Numbered from the stretch's first letter, positions 16,489-26,617 are shown. The stretch: 64,000 nucleotides of DNA from Pseudonocardia kunmingensis (GCF_006716445.1 NZ_VFPA01000004.1:372001-436000), one strand, 5' to 3'. Notes: generated by a model not told the origin, from the letters alone. Numbers and translations are program-made.

Positions 16489-17463
16489 GTGACCACCGCT
16501 GTCGCTCCCCGCATCACCTCGCTGCACGTCTTCTGCGCGGTGCTGGCGGTCGCGGTGCTCGCGCGGCCGCTGCTCACCGACGCGCTGGCGGTGCCGGTGC
16601 TGCAGACGGCGGCCACGGTGTTCGTCGCCGTCTGCGTGCAGGCGATCCCGTTCCTCGTGCTCGGGGTGCTGCTCTCCGGCGCGATCGCGGCGTTCGTCTC
16701 CCCCGCGGTGCTGCGCCGGGCCCTGCCCGCCCGGCCCGCGGCGGCCGTGCCGGTCGCCGGTGCGGCCGGGCTCGTGCTGCCCGGCTGCGAGTGCGCGTCC
16801 GTCCCCGTGGCGCGGCGGCTGATCGGCCAGGGCGTGCCCGACGCCGCCGCCCTCACGTTCCTGCTCGCCGCCCCGGCGATCAACCCGGTCGTGCTCGTGG
16901 CCACCGCCGTGGCCTTCCCCGGGGAGCCACGCATGGTGCTCGCCCGGCTCGCCGGCTCGCTCGCCACGGCGTGCGTCATGGGCTGGCTCTGGCAGCGGCT
17001 CGGACGGGCCGAGTGGATCGCCGAGCGCGCGCGGCGCGCGGCGCCGCAGACCCACGGCGGCGGTCGTCTCGGCGTGCTCGCCGAGACCGCGCGGCACGAC
17101 CTGGTCACGGCAGGCGGTTTCCTCGTGCTCGGCGCGCTCGTCGCGGCGGCGCTGTCGGTGCTCGTCCCGCCGGCGTGGATGGAGGCGCTCGCCGGGCAGC
17201 TCCTGCTCGCGATCCTCGTGATGGCCGTGCTGGCCGTGGTGCTGGCCCTGTGCAGCGAAGCCGACGCGTTCGTCGCGGCCGCGCTGTCCACGCTCCCCCT
17301 GCTGCCCCGGCTGGTGTTCCTCGTCGTCGGGCCCGCCGTCGACGTCAAGCTGATCGCGCTGCAGGCCGGCACGTTCGGCCGCGCGTTCGCCGCCCGGTTC
17401 GCACCGCTGACGTTCGTGGTGGCCGTGCTGTGCGCGGTCGGCGCGGGCGTGGTGTTCCTGTGA
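16489..17463 (+). CDS. YraQ/DUF318-type permease (ArsP_1 family)
   Basis: The 324-residue membrane protein has about eight spans and the family signature PGCECASVPVARRLIGQGVP with Cys100 and Cys102, followed by LLAAPAINPVV. The superfamily includes methylarsenite exporters (ArsP) and the YraQ/YcgR group, whose role is less clear but is tied to metals in several bacteria. Its stop overlaps the next gene by four bases (GTGA), and that gene is the usual DUF1980 partner. The start is a GTG with no evident ribosome binding site and a weak CAGCAT box seven bases before it. Confidence 0.82.
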   Translation: MTTAVAPRITSLHVFCAVLAVAVLARPLLTDALAVPVLQTAATVFVAVCVQAIPFLVLGVLLSGAIAAFVSPAVLRRALPARPAAAVPVAGAAGLVLPGCECASVPVARRLIGQGVPDAAALTFLLAAPAINPVVLVATAVAFPGEPRMVLARLAGSLATACVMGWLWQRLGRAEWIAERARRAAPQTHGGGRLGVLAETARHDLVTAGGFLVLGALVAAALSVLVPPAWMEALAGQLLLAILVMAVLAVVLALCSEADAFVAAALSTLPLLPRLVFLVVGPAVDVKLIALQAGTFGRAFAARFAPLTFVVAVLCAVGAGVVFL

Positions 17464-18158
17464 GACGCGAGACCCAGCACGTCCTGCTCGTGCTGCTCGG
17501 CGGGGCGCTGCTGCGGATCGCGGCCGACGACACCTACCTGCGCTACGTCCGCCCCTCGCACCGGTGGCTGCTGCTCGGCGCGGGTGCGGTGATCGTGGTG
17601 CTCGCGGTCGTGGCGCTGCTGCGCGACCGGGCCCCGGCGCCCGACGCCCACCCGCACGGCGACCACGGCGGCGCCGAGCGCCATGCCCCGTGGCTGCTGC
17701 TCGCCCCCGTCCTGGTGATCGCGCTGGTGGCCCCGCCCGCGCTCGGCGCCGACGCCGTGGCCAGGGCGGGCCCGCGCAACGCGGTGGTGCAGGCCTCCGA
17801 CGTGTTCGCGCCGCTCCCGCCGGGTGATCCGGTGGAGCTGGGCGTGGCCGAGTTCGTCGAGCGCGCCGTCTGGGACACCACCGGCACCCTGCACGGCCGG
17901 AAGGTGGTGCTCACCGGGTTCGCCGTGCGCCGCGGCGCGGCCACCGAGCTGGCCCGCATGACCATCGCCTGCTGCGCCGCCGACGCGCGCCCGAACCGCG
18001 TCCGGCTGGTCGGCGACGCGGGCGACCCGGCCCCGGACACCTGGCTGCGCGTGCGGGGCGTGCTGCAGGAGGGCAGCGCCGGACCGGACCAGGTCCCCGC
18101 GCTGGAGGTCCGGGGGGTCGAACAGGTCCCCGCACCGTCGGACCCGTACGAGTACTGA
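17460..18158 (+). CDS. TIGR03943/DUF1980 family membrane protein
   Basis: The 232-residue protein has two or three N-terminal membrane spans, a histidine-rich loop between spans (His64, His66, His69, His75) and a C-terminal extracytoplasmic domain with RMTIACCAADA and WLRVRGVLQEG motifs. It is the standard partner of YraQ-type permeases (YcgQ with YcgR in Bacillus). The histidine loop and the Cys pair in the C-terminal domain fit metal binding. The start overlaps the permease stop by four bases, so the two are coupled. The transported species is not established. Confidence 0.82.
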   Translation: MRRETQHVLLVLLGGALLRIAADDTYLRYVRPSHRWLLLGAGAVIVVLAVVALLRDRAPAPDAHPHGDHGGAERHAPWLLLAPVLVIALVAPPALGADAVARAGPRNAVVQASDVFAPLPPGDPVELGVAEFVERAVWDTTGTLHGRKVVLTGFAVRRGAATELARMTIACCAADARPNRVRLVGDAGDPAPDTWLRVRGVLQEGSAGPDQVPALEVRGVEQVPAPSDPYEY

Positions 18159-18160
18159 GC

Positions 18161-18826
18161 TCAGGCCTTGCGCACTTCCGACGCCCACGAGAGGACCGCC
18201 GCAGCCGCCGCGAGCGCCACTCCCAGTACCGCCTCCGCCACCGGGAGCCTGCCGGACACCAGCGCGTCCACGGCGGAACCCACCGGCGGCAGCCACGGCT
18301 GCACCGCCGTGGCCATGACGACCGCGGTCGCGAGGCAGAACGACCAGCCGATCCGCGCGACCACGGGCCGGGCGACGAGCAGGCCGACGGCCGTGCCCGC
18401 GGCGGCGCACGCGACGTGGGCGAGCGCGCCGGGCAGCAGCACCGCGGGCGGGTACGGGTAACGGCTCAGCGCCGCCGGCACCAGCACCGAGAGCGCGGCG
18501 AGGACGAGCCCCCCGGCCAGCGCCACGAGCAGGGTGGCGGCCGCGACGCGGGCCGGGCCGCCCGCCGCCGCGACGGTGACGCTGCGCTGCTCTGGCGCCT
18601 CGGCGTTCGCCACGACCACCGCGAGCCAGGCGGCACCCGGGTACACGGCCAGCGCCGACACCGCCCACGGCCCCGGCGGCGGCCCGGGGTCGCCGCCGAA
18701 CAGCACCGCCAGCACCGCGCCGTGCACCACCACCGGGAGCAGGAAGCGCTGCGAGCGTCCGACGTCCGCCGCGAGGTAGCGGGCGACGGCGACCGTCCTG
18801 GCCAGCGCGGCCGTCGCGGCGGTCAC
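18161..18826 (-). CDS. ABC-type transporter membrane subunit, unclassified
   Basis: The 221-residue protein is mostly hydrophobic with about six membrane spans and no recognisable family motif. Its GTG start overlaps the stop of the ATPase gene by four bases, so it is very probably that ATPase's permease (an ABC-2-like exporter half). The end (LSWASEVRKA) is three bases from the convergent DUF1980 gene's stop. Function is unknown. Confidence 0.7.
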   Translation of the reverse strand: MTAATAALARTVAVARYLAADVGRSQRFLLPVVVHGAVLAVLFGGDPGPPPGPWAVSALAVYPGAAWLAVVVANAEAPEQRSVTVAAAGGPARVAAATLLVALAGGLVLAALSVLVPAALSRYPYPPAVLLPGALAHVACAAAGTAVGLLVARPVVARIGWSFCLATAVVMATAVQPWLPPVGSAVDALVSGRLPVAEAVLGVALAAAAAVLSWASEVRKA

Positions 18827-19662
18827 GAGCACCGGTCCTCGCGCCGCACGTCGAGCACGGAGCAACCGCGCGCGAGCGCCGCGGCGAGCAGGCCGTCGCC
18901 CCGGTCGGCCGGCACCCGCACGGTGACCGACCCCGGCCCGAGCCACGACTCGTGCACGGCGGGCAGGCCGCGCAGGGTCTCGGCCGGATCGCCGGGGCAG
19001 CGCAGCTCGACGAGCGTGTGCGGGACCTGCCGCGGGGCCGCTGTCTCGCGCGCCAGCACGCCGCCCGCGAGCCGGAACACCGCGGCGTCGGGCAGCGCGG
19101 CGGCCCGACCCGTGTGGTCGGCCACCAGCAGGGCCGACCTCGCCGCCGCCGCGGCCAGCCGCCGGTCGAGGGCGGCCGCGGCGGCGGCGTCGAGCCCCGA
19201 CCACGGCTCGTCCAGCACCAGCAGCCCGGCGCCGCACCCGAGCGCCTGTGCCAAGCCGACCTTCTGCACGTTGCCGGTGGACAGCTGCGCGACGGGCGCG
19301 TCCAGGTCCCCGCTGAACCCGAGGTCGTCCAGCAGCGTCCGGACCTCCCGCTCCGCGGCCGCGCGAGGGGCGCCGTGGACGGCCGCCAGGTGGCGCAGGT
19401 AGGCCCGCGCGGGCATCCGGGCGGACGCGGGAACCCGGCCCGGGAGGAACCCGACCACGCGCGGACGCCCCGTCACCCGGCCCACCGTGGGCGCGGCGGC
19501 CCCCGCCGCGATCCGCAGGAGCGTGGACTTCCCCGTGCCGTTGCCGCCGACCACCACGACCGGGGACGCAGGCGCGAGCTCCAGGTCGACCCCCGCCAGC
19601 ACCTCCCCGCGGCGCCGGTAGGCCTTGCGCACCCCGGCGAGCCGCACCCGCTCGACCTCCAC
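18823..19662 (-). CDS. ABC transporter ATP-binding protein
   Basis: The 279-residue ATPase has Walker A GGNGTGKST (residues 39-47), a signature loop that reads LSTGN rather than LSGGQ, Walker B LLVLDEPWSGLD and the switch histidine in VADHTG. The LSxGN form is typical of exporters of the CcmA/NatA group. After residue 215 a short extra domain follows. It starts at a GTG two bases after the GAF-ANTAR gene and overlaps its permease gene, so the three form one operon. Confidence 0.85.
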   Translation of the reverse strand: MEVERVRLAGVRKAYRRRGEVLAGVDLELAPASPVVVVGGNGTGKSTLLRIAAGAAAPTVGRVTGRPRVVGFLPGRVPASARMPARAYLRHLAAVHGAPRAAAEREVRTLLDDLGFSGDLDAPVAQLSTGNVQKVGLAQALGCGAGLLVLDEPWSGLDAAAAAALDRRLAAAAARSALLVADHTGRAAALPDAAVFRLAGGVLARETAAPRQVPHTLVELRCPGDPAETLRGLPAVHESWLGPGSVTVRVPADRGDGLLAAALARGCSVLDVRREDRCS

Positions 19663-19664
19663 CC

Positions 19665-20462
19665 CTACAGCTCCGCGCGTCGCTCCACGAGCGTGGCCGC
19701 CACCCGGGTGAGCTTGACGTTGAGCGACTGCGAGGCCGCGCGCAGCACGTCGAAGGCCTCGTCAGCGGAGATCCGCCGCCGCTCCATGAGGATGCCCTTG
19801 GCCTGCCCGATGACGTCGCGGCTGCTCAGCGCCTCCCGCAGCTGCGCCGCCTCGAGCTCGGCCGCGGTGCACGCGGTGGTGGCCGCCAGGGCCGTGGCCG
19901 CGTGCGCCGCCAGCACGAGCGCGATGTCGCGGTCGACCTCGTCGAGCCCGCCGACCTCGTGCGAGTAGATGTTGAGCGCCCCCATGCGCGGCGCGTCACC
20001 CCCGTGCGGGAACAACCCCACGGCCAGCACGCTGTGCACGCCCAGCGCCGCCGCGGCGCGCCCGAACCGGGGGTACTCGCCGTGCCGGCCCAGGTCCGCG
20101 GAGAAGGTGAGGCCGAGGCCCGCGGTGCGGGTGGCCTCCACGCAGGGGCCCTCGTCGAGCCGGTACTGCAGCTCGTCGAGCCGCGTGGCGAGCTCGTCGG
20201 TCTCGACGGGCGTGGTGAACCCGGCGGGCGAGCGCAACGTGATGCTCACGAGATCCGCTCCCGGCACGGCCCGCCGGGCGACCTCCACGACCCGGAGCAG
20301 CACGCCCCGCACCGTCGACTCCCCGGCCAGGGCCTGCGCCAGCCGGACGAACTCACCCGCCAGCGGTCCGGTCGCGGCCGCGAGGTCCGCCGGGTCGTCG
20401 GACCCCGGCAGGCCGAGCCCGAACTGCAGCCTGTCCTCGGCCCACTCCTGCTCCGTCGTCAC
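19665..20462 (-). CDS. GAF and ANTAR domain RNA-binding regulator
   Basis: The 265-residue protein has a GAF sensory domain (about residues 40-190; LDEGPCVEATRT, then FGRAAAALGVHSVLAVGLF) and a C-terminal ANTAR domain (about 205-258; SSRDVIGQAKGILMERRRIS, then ADEAFDVLRAASQ). ANTAR domains bind paired hexaloop RNA hairpins and prevent transcription termination. I chose the GTG at 20462 since AAGGTGG precedes it; GTG 20468 is possible. It is the first gene of the ABC exporter operon, so it may control it. Confidence 0.87.
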   Translation of the reverse strand: MTTEQEWAEDRLQFGLGLPGSDDPADLAAATGPLAGEFVRLAQALAGESTVRGVLLRVVEVARRAVPGADLVSITLRSPAGFTTPVETDELATRLDELQYRLDEGPCVEATRTAGLGLTFSADLGRHGEYPRFGRAAAALGVHSVLAVGLFPHGGDAPRMGALNIYSHEVGGLDEVDRDIALVLAAHAATALAATTACTAAELEAAQLREALSSRDVIGQAKGILMERRRISADEAFDVLRAASQSLNVKLTRVAATLVERRAEL

Positions 20463-20537
20463 GTCCACCTTCTCGATTCGGCCCCGACCGTGTGAAAGCT
20501 TCGCGCACGCCGGCCGCGACAGCACAACCGGTGCCGG

Positions 20538-21152
20538 TCAGCCCGCGGTCCGCGCCTTCCGCGCCCGGACGCGACGCACGGCGAGGACGACGAGACCGAT
20601 CACGACCAGCCCGACCACCACGTAGCTGACGGGGCCGATCCAGCTCTCCACCTGCGCCCAGTTCTCGCCGAGCACCCAACCGAGCGCGATGAACGCGGCG
20701 TTCCAGACACCGCTGCCGACCGTGGTGAGCACGAGGAAGCGCGGCAGCGGCATGCCGGAGATCCCGGCCGGGATGGAGACGACGCTGCGCAGGAACGGGA
20801 CGCAGCGGGCGAGCAGCACGACCTTGCCGCCGTGCCGGTCGAAGACCGCGTCGCCGCGTTCCAGGTCCTTCTGGCTGACGAACACGAACCACCGGTGCCC
20901 GGCCAGCCGGTGCAACCGGTCGTAGCCCAGCCACGCGCCGAGGCCGTAGAGCAGCAGGGCGCCCAGCACCGAGCCGGCGGTGGCGGCGGGCCAGACGGCC
21001 AGCACGTTCAGGCTGCCGGTGCGCGCGCGGAACCCGGCGAGCGGGAGGATCACCTCCGAGGGGATCGGCGGGATCACGTTCTCCAGCAGGATGAGCAACC
21101 CGACACCGAGCGCTCCGAGCCGGTCGACGATCGAGAACACCCAGTCGGCCAC
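20538..21152 (-). CDS. DedA-family membrane protein
   Basis: The 204-residue protein has four to five membrane spans and the DedA signature ENVIPPIPSEVILPLAG near residues 24-40, the GSVLGALLLYGLGAWLG block and the ARCVPFLRSVVSIPAGISGM motif whose acidic and arginine residues are essential in homologues. DedA proteins act in membrane lipid flipping and membrane-potential balance. The GTG at 21152 gives a normal-length product. It is upstream of the GAF-ANTAR gene by 75 bp and divergent from the YbdK-type ligase. Confidence 0.87.
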   Translation of the reverse strand: MADWVFSIVDRLGALGVGLLILLENVIPPIPSEVILPLAGFRARTGSLNVLAVWPAATAGSVLGALLLYGLGAWLGYDRLHRLAGHRWFVFVSQKDLERGDAVFDRHGGKVVLLARCVPFLRSVVSIPAGISGMPLPRFLVLTTVGSGVWNAAFIALGWVLGENWAQVESWIGPVSYVVVGLVVIGLVVLAVRRVRARKARTAG

Positions 21153-21223
21153 GGGTCCAGGTTGCCCGAGTCGGGCGACACCAACCAGCGCGTCGCGACG
21201 GTCCGGTTCGGGTACCTCGTCGC

Positions 21224-22285
21224 GTGACCGTACGGACGCTGGGCGTCGAAGAGGAGTTCCTGCTGGTCGACCGGCGAACGGGCCGGCCGAGGGCGGTGGG
21301 GCAGGCGGTGCTCGCGGCCGCGGACGAGCTGACCGGGGAGCTGCAGCAGGAGCAGGTCGAGACGGGGACGAGGCCGTGCCACACCCTCGACGAGCTGTCC
21401 GCGCAGGTGCGCGCCGCCCGGCACACGGCGGCGACGGCCGCGGCGGGCGCGGGCGTCGCGCTCGCGCCACTGGCCACGTCACCGCTGCCGGTCGAGCCGA
21501 CCATCACCCCGTCGCGCCGCTACGCCGAGATGGCCCGCAGGTTCGGGCTCACCGTCGACGAGGAGCTCACCTGCGGCTGCCACGTGCACGTGGCGGTCGA
21601 CTCCCCCGACGAGGGCGTCGCCGTGATCGACCGGATCCGCCCGTGGCTCGCCCCGCTGGCCGCCCTGTCGACCAACTCGCCGTTCTGGGGTGGGGAGGAC
21701 TCCGGCTATCGCAGCTACCGCACCCAGGTCTGGCAGCGCTGGCCGTCCGCGGGGCCGTACGCCCCGTTCGGCTCGGCCGAGAGGTACCGCGCGTTCGTCG
21801 ACGCCGCGCTGGGCACCGACACCCTGCTCGACGAGGGCATGGTCTACCTCGACGCCCGCTTGTCGTGCCGGCACCCGACCGTGGAGGTGCGGGTGGCCGA
21901 CGTCTGCCTCGAGCCCGACGACGCCGTGCTGGTGGCCGCGCTCGTCCGGGGGCTCGTGCAGACCGCCGCCGACGCCCGCGACACCGCCCCGGACCCGGTG
22001 CGCACCGAGCTGCTGCGGCTCGCGGCGTGGCGGGCGAGCCGCACCGGCATGGAGGGCGAGCTGCTCGATCCCCGGACCTGGCGCCCGGCCAAGGCCCCCG
22101 AGGTGCTCGACGCCCTCGTCGCCCACGTCACCCCGGCCCTGGAGGAGGCGGGCGACCTGCGCGTGGTGCGCGAGCTGCTCGACGCGGTGGTGTACCGGGG
22201 CACCGGTGCCCGGCGCCAGCGCGAGGTGCTGTGCCGGACGGGCGACCTGGCCGCGGTCGTCCGGGACGCGGTACACGAGCCCTGA
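21224..22285 (+). CDS. Carboxylate-amine ligase, GCS2/YbdK family
   Basis: The 353-residue protein belongs to the type 2 glutamate-cysteine ligase-like family. The opening TLGVEEEFLLVD (residues 5-16) is the diagnostic ATP/Mg site, with CGCHVHV near 120 and DARLSCRHPTVEVRVADVC later. E. coli YbdK has weak gamma-glutamylcysteine synthetase activity; the native reaction in most bacteria is unproven. The start is GTG 21224, 71 bp from the divergent DedA gene. Confidence 0.85.
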   Translation: MTVRTLGVEEEFLLVDRRTGRPRAVGQAVLAAADELTGELQQEQVETGTRPCHTLDELSAQVRAARHTAATAAAGAGVALAPLATSPLPVEPTITPSRRYAEMARRFGLTVDEELTCGCHVHVAVDSPDEGVAVIDRIRPWLAPLAALSTNSPFWGGEDSGYRSYRTQVWQRWPSAGPYAPFGSAERYRAFVDAALGTDTLLDEGMVYLDARLSCRHPTVEVRVADVCLEPDDAVLVAALVRGLVQTAADARDTAPDPVRTELLRLAAWRASRTGMEGELLDPRTWRPAKAPEVLDALVAHVTPALEEAGDLRVVRELLDAVVYRGTGARRQREVLCRTGDLAAVVRDAVHEP

Positions 22286-22312
22286 GCCCGACACGCGCGG
22301 GTCGTGCACCGG

Positions 22313-22330
22313 CGCGTTCCGCGGAACGCG
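22313..22330. terminator. Palindrome between convergent genes
   Basis: CGCGTTCC-gc-GGAACGCG is a perfect 8-2-8 palindrome in the 100-bp gap between the convergent ligase and fadB-like genes. It is a plausible two-way terminator, but the stem is short. Confidence 0.4.
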
Positions 22331-22385
22331 GGGCGAGCAGCACGTGCGCGCGGCCGCGGGGACCCTCACGTGCGGCTCACACGCG

Positions 22386-24539
22386 TCACGCCGCCTCCGC
22401 CGCGCGGCTCCGGAGGCTCTCCGGCACCGTGAAGCGGCTGCCGTACTTGCCGGCCAGCTCGTCGGCGCGGGCGACGAAGCCCGCCACCCCGCCGGGGTAG
22501 CCCTCGACGTACTGCACGACGCCGCCGGTCCAGGCCGGGAAGCCGATGCCGAAGATCGAGCCGATGTTGGCGTCCGCGTCGGTGGTGAGCACGCCCTCGT
22601 CGAAGCACTTCTGCGTCTCGATGGCCTCGACGAACAGCATCCGCTCGGAGAGCTCGTGCAGGTCCACGTCGTGGTTCGTGGCGCCCAGCTCCGTGCGCAG
22701 GCCCGGCCACAGCCGGGTCCGCCTGCCGTCGGCGTAGTCGTAGAAGCCCGCGCCGCCCGACTTGCCGGGCCGGCCTGCCTCGACCAGCCGGTCGAGGACC
22801 TGCTCCGCCGGGTGCGGGTCCCACGTGCCACCGGCCGCCTGCACGGCGGCCTTCGACTCGTTGCGGATCTTCTGCGGCAGCGTGAGCGTCAGCTCGTCCA
22901 TCAGCTGCAGCACCGGCGCCGGGTAACCCGCCTGCGCCGAGGCCTGCTCGATCGTCTGCGGGTCGATGCCCTCGGCGAGCATCGCGACGCCCTCGTTGAG
23001 GAAGGTACCGATCACGCGGCTGGTGAAGAACCCGCGGCTGTCGTTCACGACGATCGGGGTCTTCTTGATCCCCAGCGTCACGTCGAACGCCTTGGCCAGC
23101 GCGGCGTCCGAGGTCTGCTCACCGCGGATGATCTCGACGAGCGGCATCTTGTCGACCGGCGAGAAGAAGTGCAGGCCGATGAAGTCGGCCGGGCGGTCGA
23201 CGCCCTTCGCGAGCTCGGTGATCGGCAGCGTCGAGGTGTTGGAGCACAGCAGCGCATCCGGTGCGAGGTGCGGCGCGGCCTCCTGGAACACCCGGTGCTT
23301 GAGCTCGACGGACTCGAACACCGCCTCGATGACGATGTCGCAGCCGGCCAGGTCGGCGTAGGAGTCGGTGGGCGTGATCCGGGCGAGCAGCGCGTCGCCC
23401 TTCTCCTGCGTGGTCCTGCCCCGCTCGACGCCCTTCGCGACCAGGCCCTCCGAGTAGGCCTTGCCCTTCTGCGCCGCCTCCGGCGAGACGTCCTTGAGCA
23501 CGACGTCCCAGCCCGCGAGGGCGCAGACGTAGGCGATGCCCGCGCCCATCATCCCGGCGCCGAGCACGGCGACCTTGGTGGGCTGCCACTTCTCGTAGCC
23601 GTCCGGGCGCGACTTGCCGCCGTTGATGGCCTGCAGGTCGTAGAAGAACGCCTTGGTCATGTTCTTCGAGACCTGGCCGGTGACCAGCTCGGTGAAGTAG
23701 CGCGCCTCGATGCGGAAGGCGGTCTCGATGTCGACCTGCGTGCCCTCGACGGCCGCCGCGAGGATGTTGCGGGGCGCGGGCATCGGGGCGCCCTTGAGCT
23801 GCTTGCGCAGGTTGGCCGGGAAGGCGGGCAGGACCGAGGCGAGCTTCGGGTTCGACGGCGTGCCGCCGGGGATCTTGTAGCCGGGCTGGTCCCACGGCTG
23901 CTTCGCGTCGGGGTTGGCGGCGATCCAGGCCCGCGCCTTGTCGAGCATCTCCTCGGGCGTCGCCGCCAGCTCGTCGATGATCCCGATCTCCAGCGCCTTG
24001 GCCGGCTTGTGCCGCTGGCCCTGCACGAGCACGTTCATCACGGCGTTCGCGATGCCGAGCATGCGGACCGTGCGCACCACGCCGCCGCCGCCGGGAAGCA
24101 GGCCCAGCGTCACCTCGGGCAGCCCGTAGACCACGCCCTTGGCGTCGAGCCCGATCCGGTGGTGGCAGGCGAGCCCGATCTCCAGGCCCCCGCCGAGCGC
24201 GGTGCCGCCCATGGCCGCGACGACCGGACGCCCGAGCGTCTCCAGCTTCCGGAACTGCCGCTTCACGACCGCCGTCTGCTCCATGTAGGCGGGCGCGTCC
24301 GCAGCGGTCGCCGTGCTCATGGCGTCGAGGTCGCCGCCCGCGAAGAAGGTCTTCTTCGCGGACGTGACGATCACGCCGGTGATGTTCTCCTTGTCGGCCA
24401 CCAGCGCGTCGACGCACTCGTCCATGGCCGCGACGTAGCGCTCGTTCATCGTGTTGGCGCTGCGGCCGGGGTCGTCGAGGGTGACGACGACGATCCCGTC
24501 CTCGCCCTTCTCCCAGCGGACGGCCTTCTGCTCAGTCAC
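22386..24539 (-). CDS. fadB: Fatty acid oxidation complex alpha subunit (enoyl-CoA hydratase / 3-hydroxyacyl-CoA dehydrogenase)
   Basis: The 717-residue protein carries out two steps of beta-oxidation. The N-terminal crotonase domain (about 1-190) shows FFAGGDLDAM, GGGLEIGLACHHRIG and YGLPEVTLGLLPGGGG with the two catalytic glutamates. The NAD domain starts at VAVLGAGMMGAGIAYV (near residue 330), and the HAD motif GLHFFSPVDKMPLVEII holds the catalytic His. Two C-terminal HAD domains follow. The GTG start at 24539 lies 16 bp after the thiolase stop, in the same operon. Together with the thiolase it forms a trifunctional-type complex. Confidence 0.93.
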   Translation of the reverse strand: MTEQKAVRWEKGEDGIVVVTLDDPGRSANTMNERYVAAMDECVDALVADKENITGVIVTSAKKTFFAGGDLDAMSTATAADAPAYMEQTAVVKRQFRKLETLGRPVVAAMGGTALGGGLEIGLACHHRIGLDAKGVVYGLPEVTLGLLPGGGGVVRTVRMLGIANAVMNVLVQGQRHKPAKALEIGIIDELAATPEEMLDKARAWIAANPDAKQPWDQPGYKIPGGTPSNPKLASVLPAFPANLRKQLKGAPMPAPRNILAAAVEGTQVDIETAFRIEARYFTELVTGQVSKNMTKAFFYDLQAINGGKSRPDGYEKWQPTKVAVLGAGMMGAGIAYVCALAGWDVVLKDVSPEAAQKGKAYSEGLVAKGVERGRTTQEKGDALLARITPTDSYADLAGCDIVIEAVFESVELKHRVFQEAAPHLAPDALLCSNTSTLPITELAKGVDRPADFIGLHFFSPVDKMPLVEIIRGEQTSDAALAKAFDVTLGIKKTPIVVNDSRGFFTSRVIGTFLNEGVAMLAEGIDPQTIEQASAQAGYPAPVLQLMDELTLTLPQKIRNESKAAVQAAGGTWDPHPAEQVLDRLVEAGRPGKSGGAGFYDYADGRRTRLWPGLRTELGATNHDVDLHELSERMLFVEAIETQKCFDEGVLTTDADANIGSIFGIGFPAWTGGVVQYVEGYPGGVAGFVARADELAGKYGSRFTVPESLRSRAAEAA

Positions 24540-24555
24540 GTTCGGAGTCCCTTTC

Positions 24556-25779
<1,224 letters not shown>

Positions 25780-25819
25780 GGACAAGCCTCTCCTCGACGA
25801 CCGGGTGAACCCCTCCGCT

Positions 25820-25849
25820 TTGCTACAGCAGCACTGTCACATAGGTCAA
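25820..25849 (-). promoter_or_regulatory. fadA promoter with an inverted repeat in its spacer
   Basis: On the minus strand TTGACC (25844-25849) and TAGCAA (25820-25825) are 18 bases apart. Overlapping the spacer is ACAGCAGCACTGT (25825-25837), an inverted repeat of ACAG..CTGT. MerR-type activators bind such dyads inside long spacers, and a MerR-type gene starts just beyond. Confidence 0.5.
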
Positions 25850-25858
25850 GGCATCCCG

Positions 25859-25864
25859 TAATCT
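25859..25864 (+). promoter_or_regulatory. Leaderless -10 box of the MerR-type regulator
   Basis: TAATCT, then seven bases, then ATG at 25872, with no ribosome binding site. It lies 10 bp from the fadA -35 box, so a regulator bound there could affect both genes. Confidence 0.55.
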
Positions 25865-25871
25865 GCCGCTC

Positions 25872-26603
25872 ATGGCGGCACCATCGCCACCCGACCAGGG
25901 TGAGCTCCTGACGATCGACCAGCTCGCCGACCGCACCGGCATCACGGTGCGCAACATCCGGTACTACTCGGGACGCGGCCTGCTCCCGCCGCCGCAGCTG
26001 CGCGGCCGCACCGGGCTCTACGGCCCCGACCACCTGGCCCGCCTCGAGCTGGTCAGCGAGCTGTCGGCGCTCGGGTTCACGCTGTCGGCGATCGAGGGCC
26101 ACCTGGAGCGGCTGCCCGCCGACGCGGGCCACGAGACGCTGGCGCTGCAGCGCGCGCTGCTCACGCCGTGGGTGCCCGAGGAGATCGAGGAGGTCGACCG
26201 CGCGGAGCTCGAGCGGCGCGCCGGCCGCACGCTCTCCGCGGACGACCTCGACGCCCTGCAGAGCCTCGGCGCGGTGACCCACCTGGACGGCGACCGCGTC
26301 CAGCTGCACGGCTCCGCCCCGCTCTCCAGCGCGCTCGCCGCGATCGACTCGGGCCTGCCCAGCGACGTGTGGCGGCGTGCGCACGAGCTGATCGAGAAGC
26401 ACACCACCGCGCTCGCCGACGACCTCATGGCGATGTTCCAGGCCGAGGTGCTGCAGCCCTACCGTGATCGCGGCCGCCCGCCGGAGGAGCGGCACCGGCT
26501 CGCCACCGCGCTGTCGCAGCTCAAGCCGGTGACGGTGCTCGGTGTGGTCACGGCGTTCGGCCGCGCGGTGAACCGGACGATCCGGGAACGGATCAGCGAC
26601 TGA
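25872..26603 (+). CDS. MerR-family transcriptional regulator
   Basis: The 243-residue regulator opens with a MerR winged helix (about residues 12-80; LTIDQLADRTGITVRNIRYY, then GRGLLPPP and LYGPDHLARLELV). A long C-terminal domain (about 95-240) with two predicted helical blocks replaces the short effector region of metal sensors; this size is typical of actinobacterial MerR regulators next to fatty acid genes. It is divergent from fadA-fadB and upstream of a lipase and a thioesterase, so it likely controls lipid breakdown in response to an acyl-CoA-like effector (inference). Confidence 0.87.
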   Translation: MAAPSPPDQGELLTIDQLADRTGITVRNIRYYSGRGLLPPPQLRGRTGLYGPDHLARLELVSELSALGFTLSAIEGHLERLPADAGHETLALQRALLTPWVPEEIEEVDRAELERRAGRTLSADDLDALQSLGAVTHLDGDRVQLHGSAPLSSALAAIDSGLPSDVWRRAHELIEKHTTALADDLMAMFQAEVLQPYRDRGRPPEERHRLATALSQLKPVTVLGVVTAFGRAVNRTIRERISD

Positions 26604-26617
26604 GGAGAGGGGATCGG

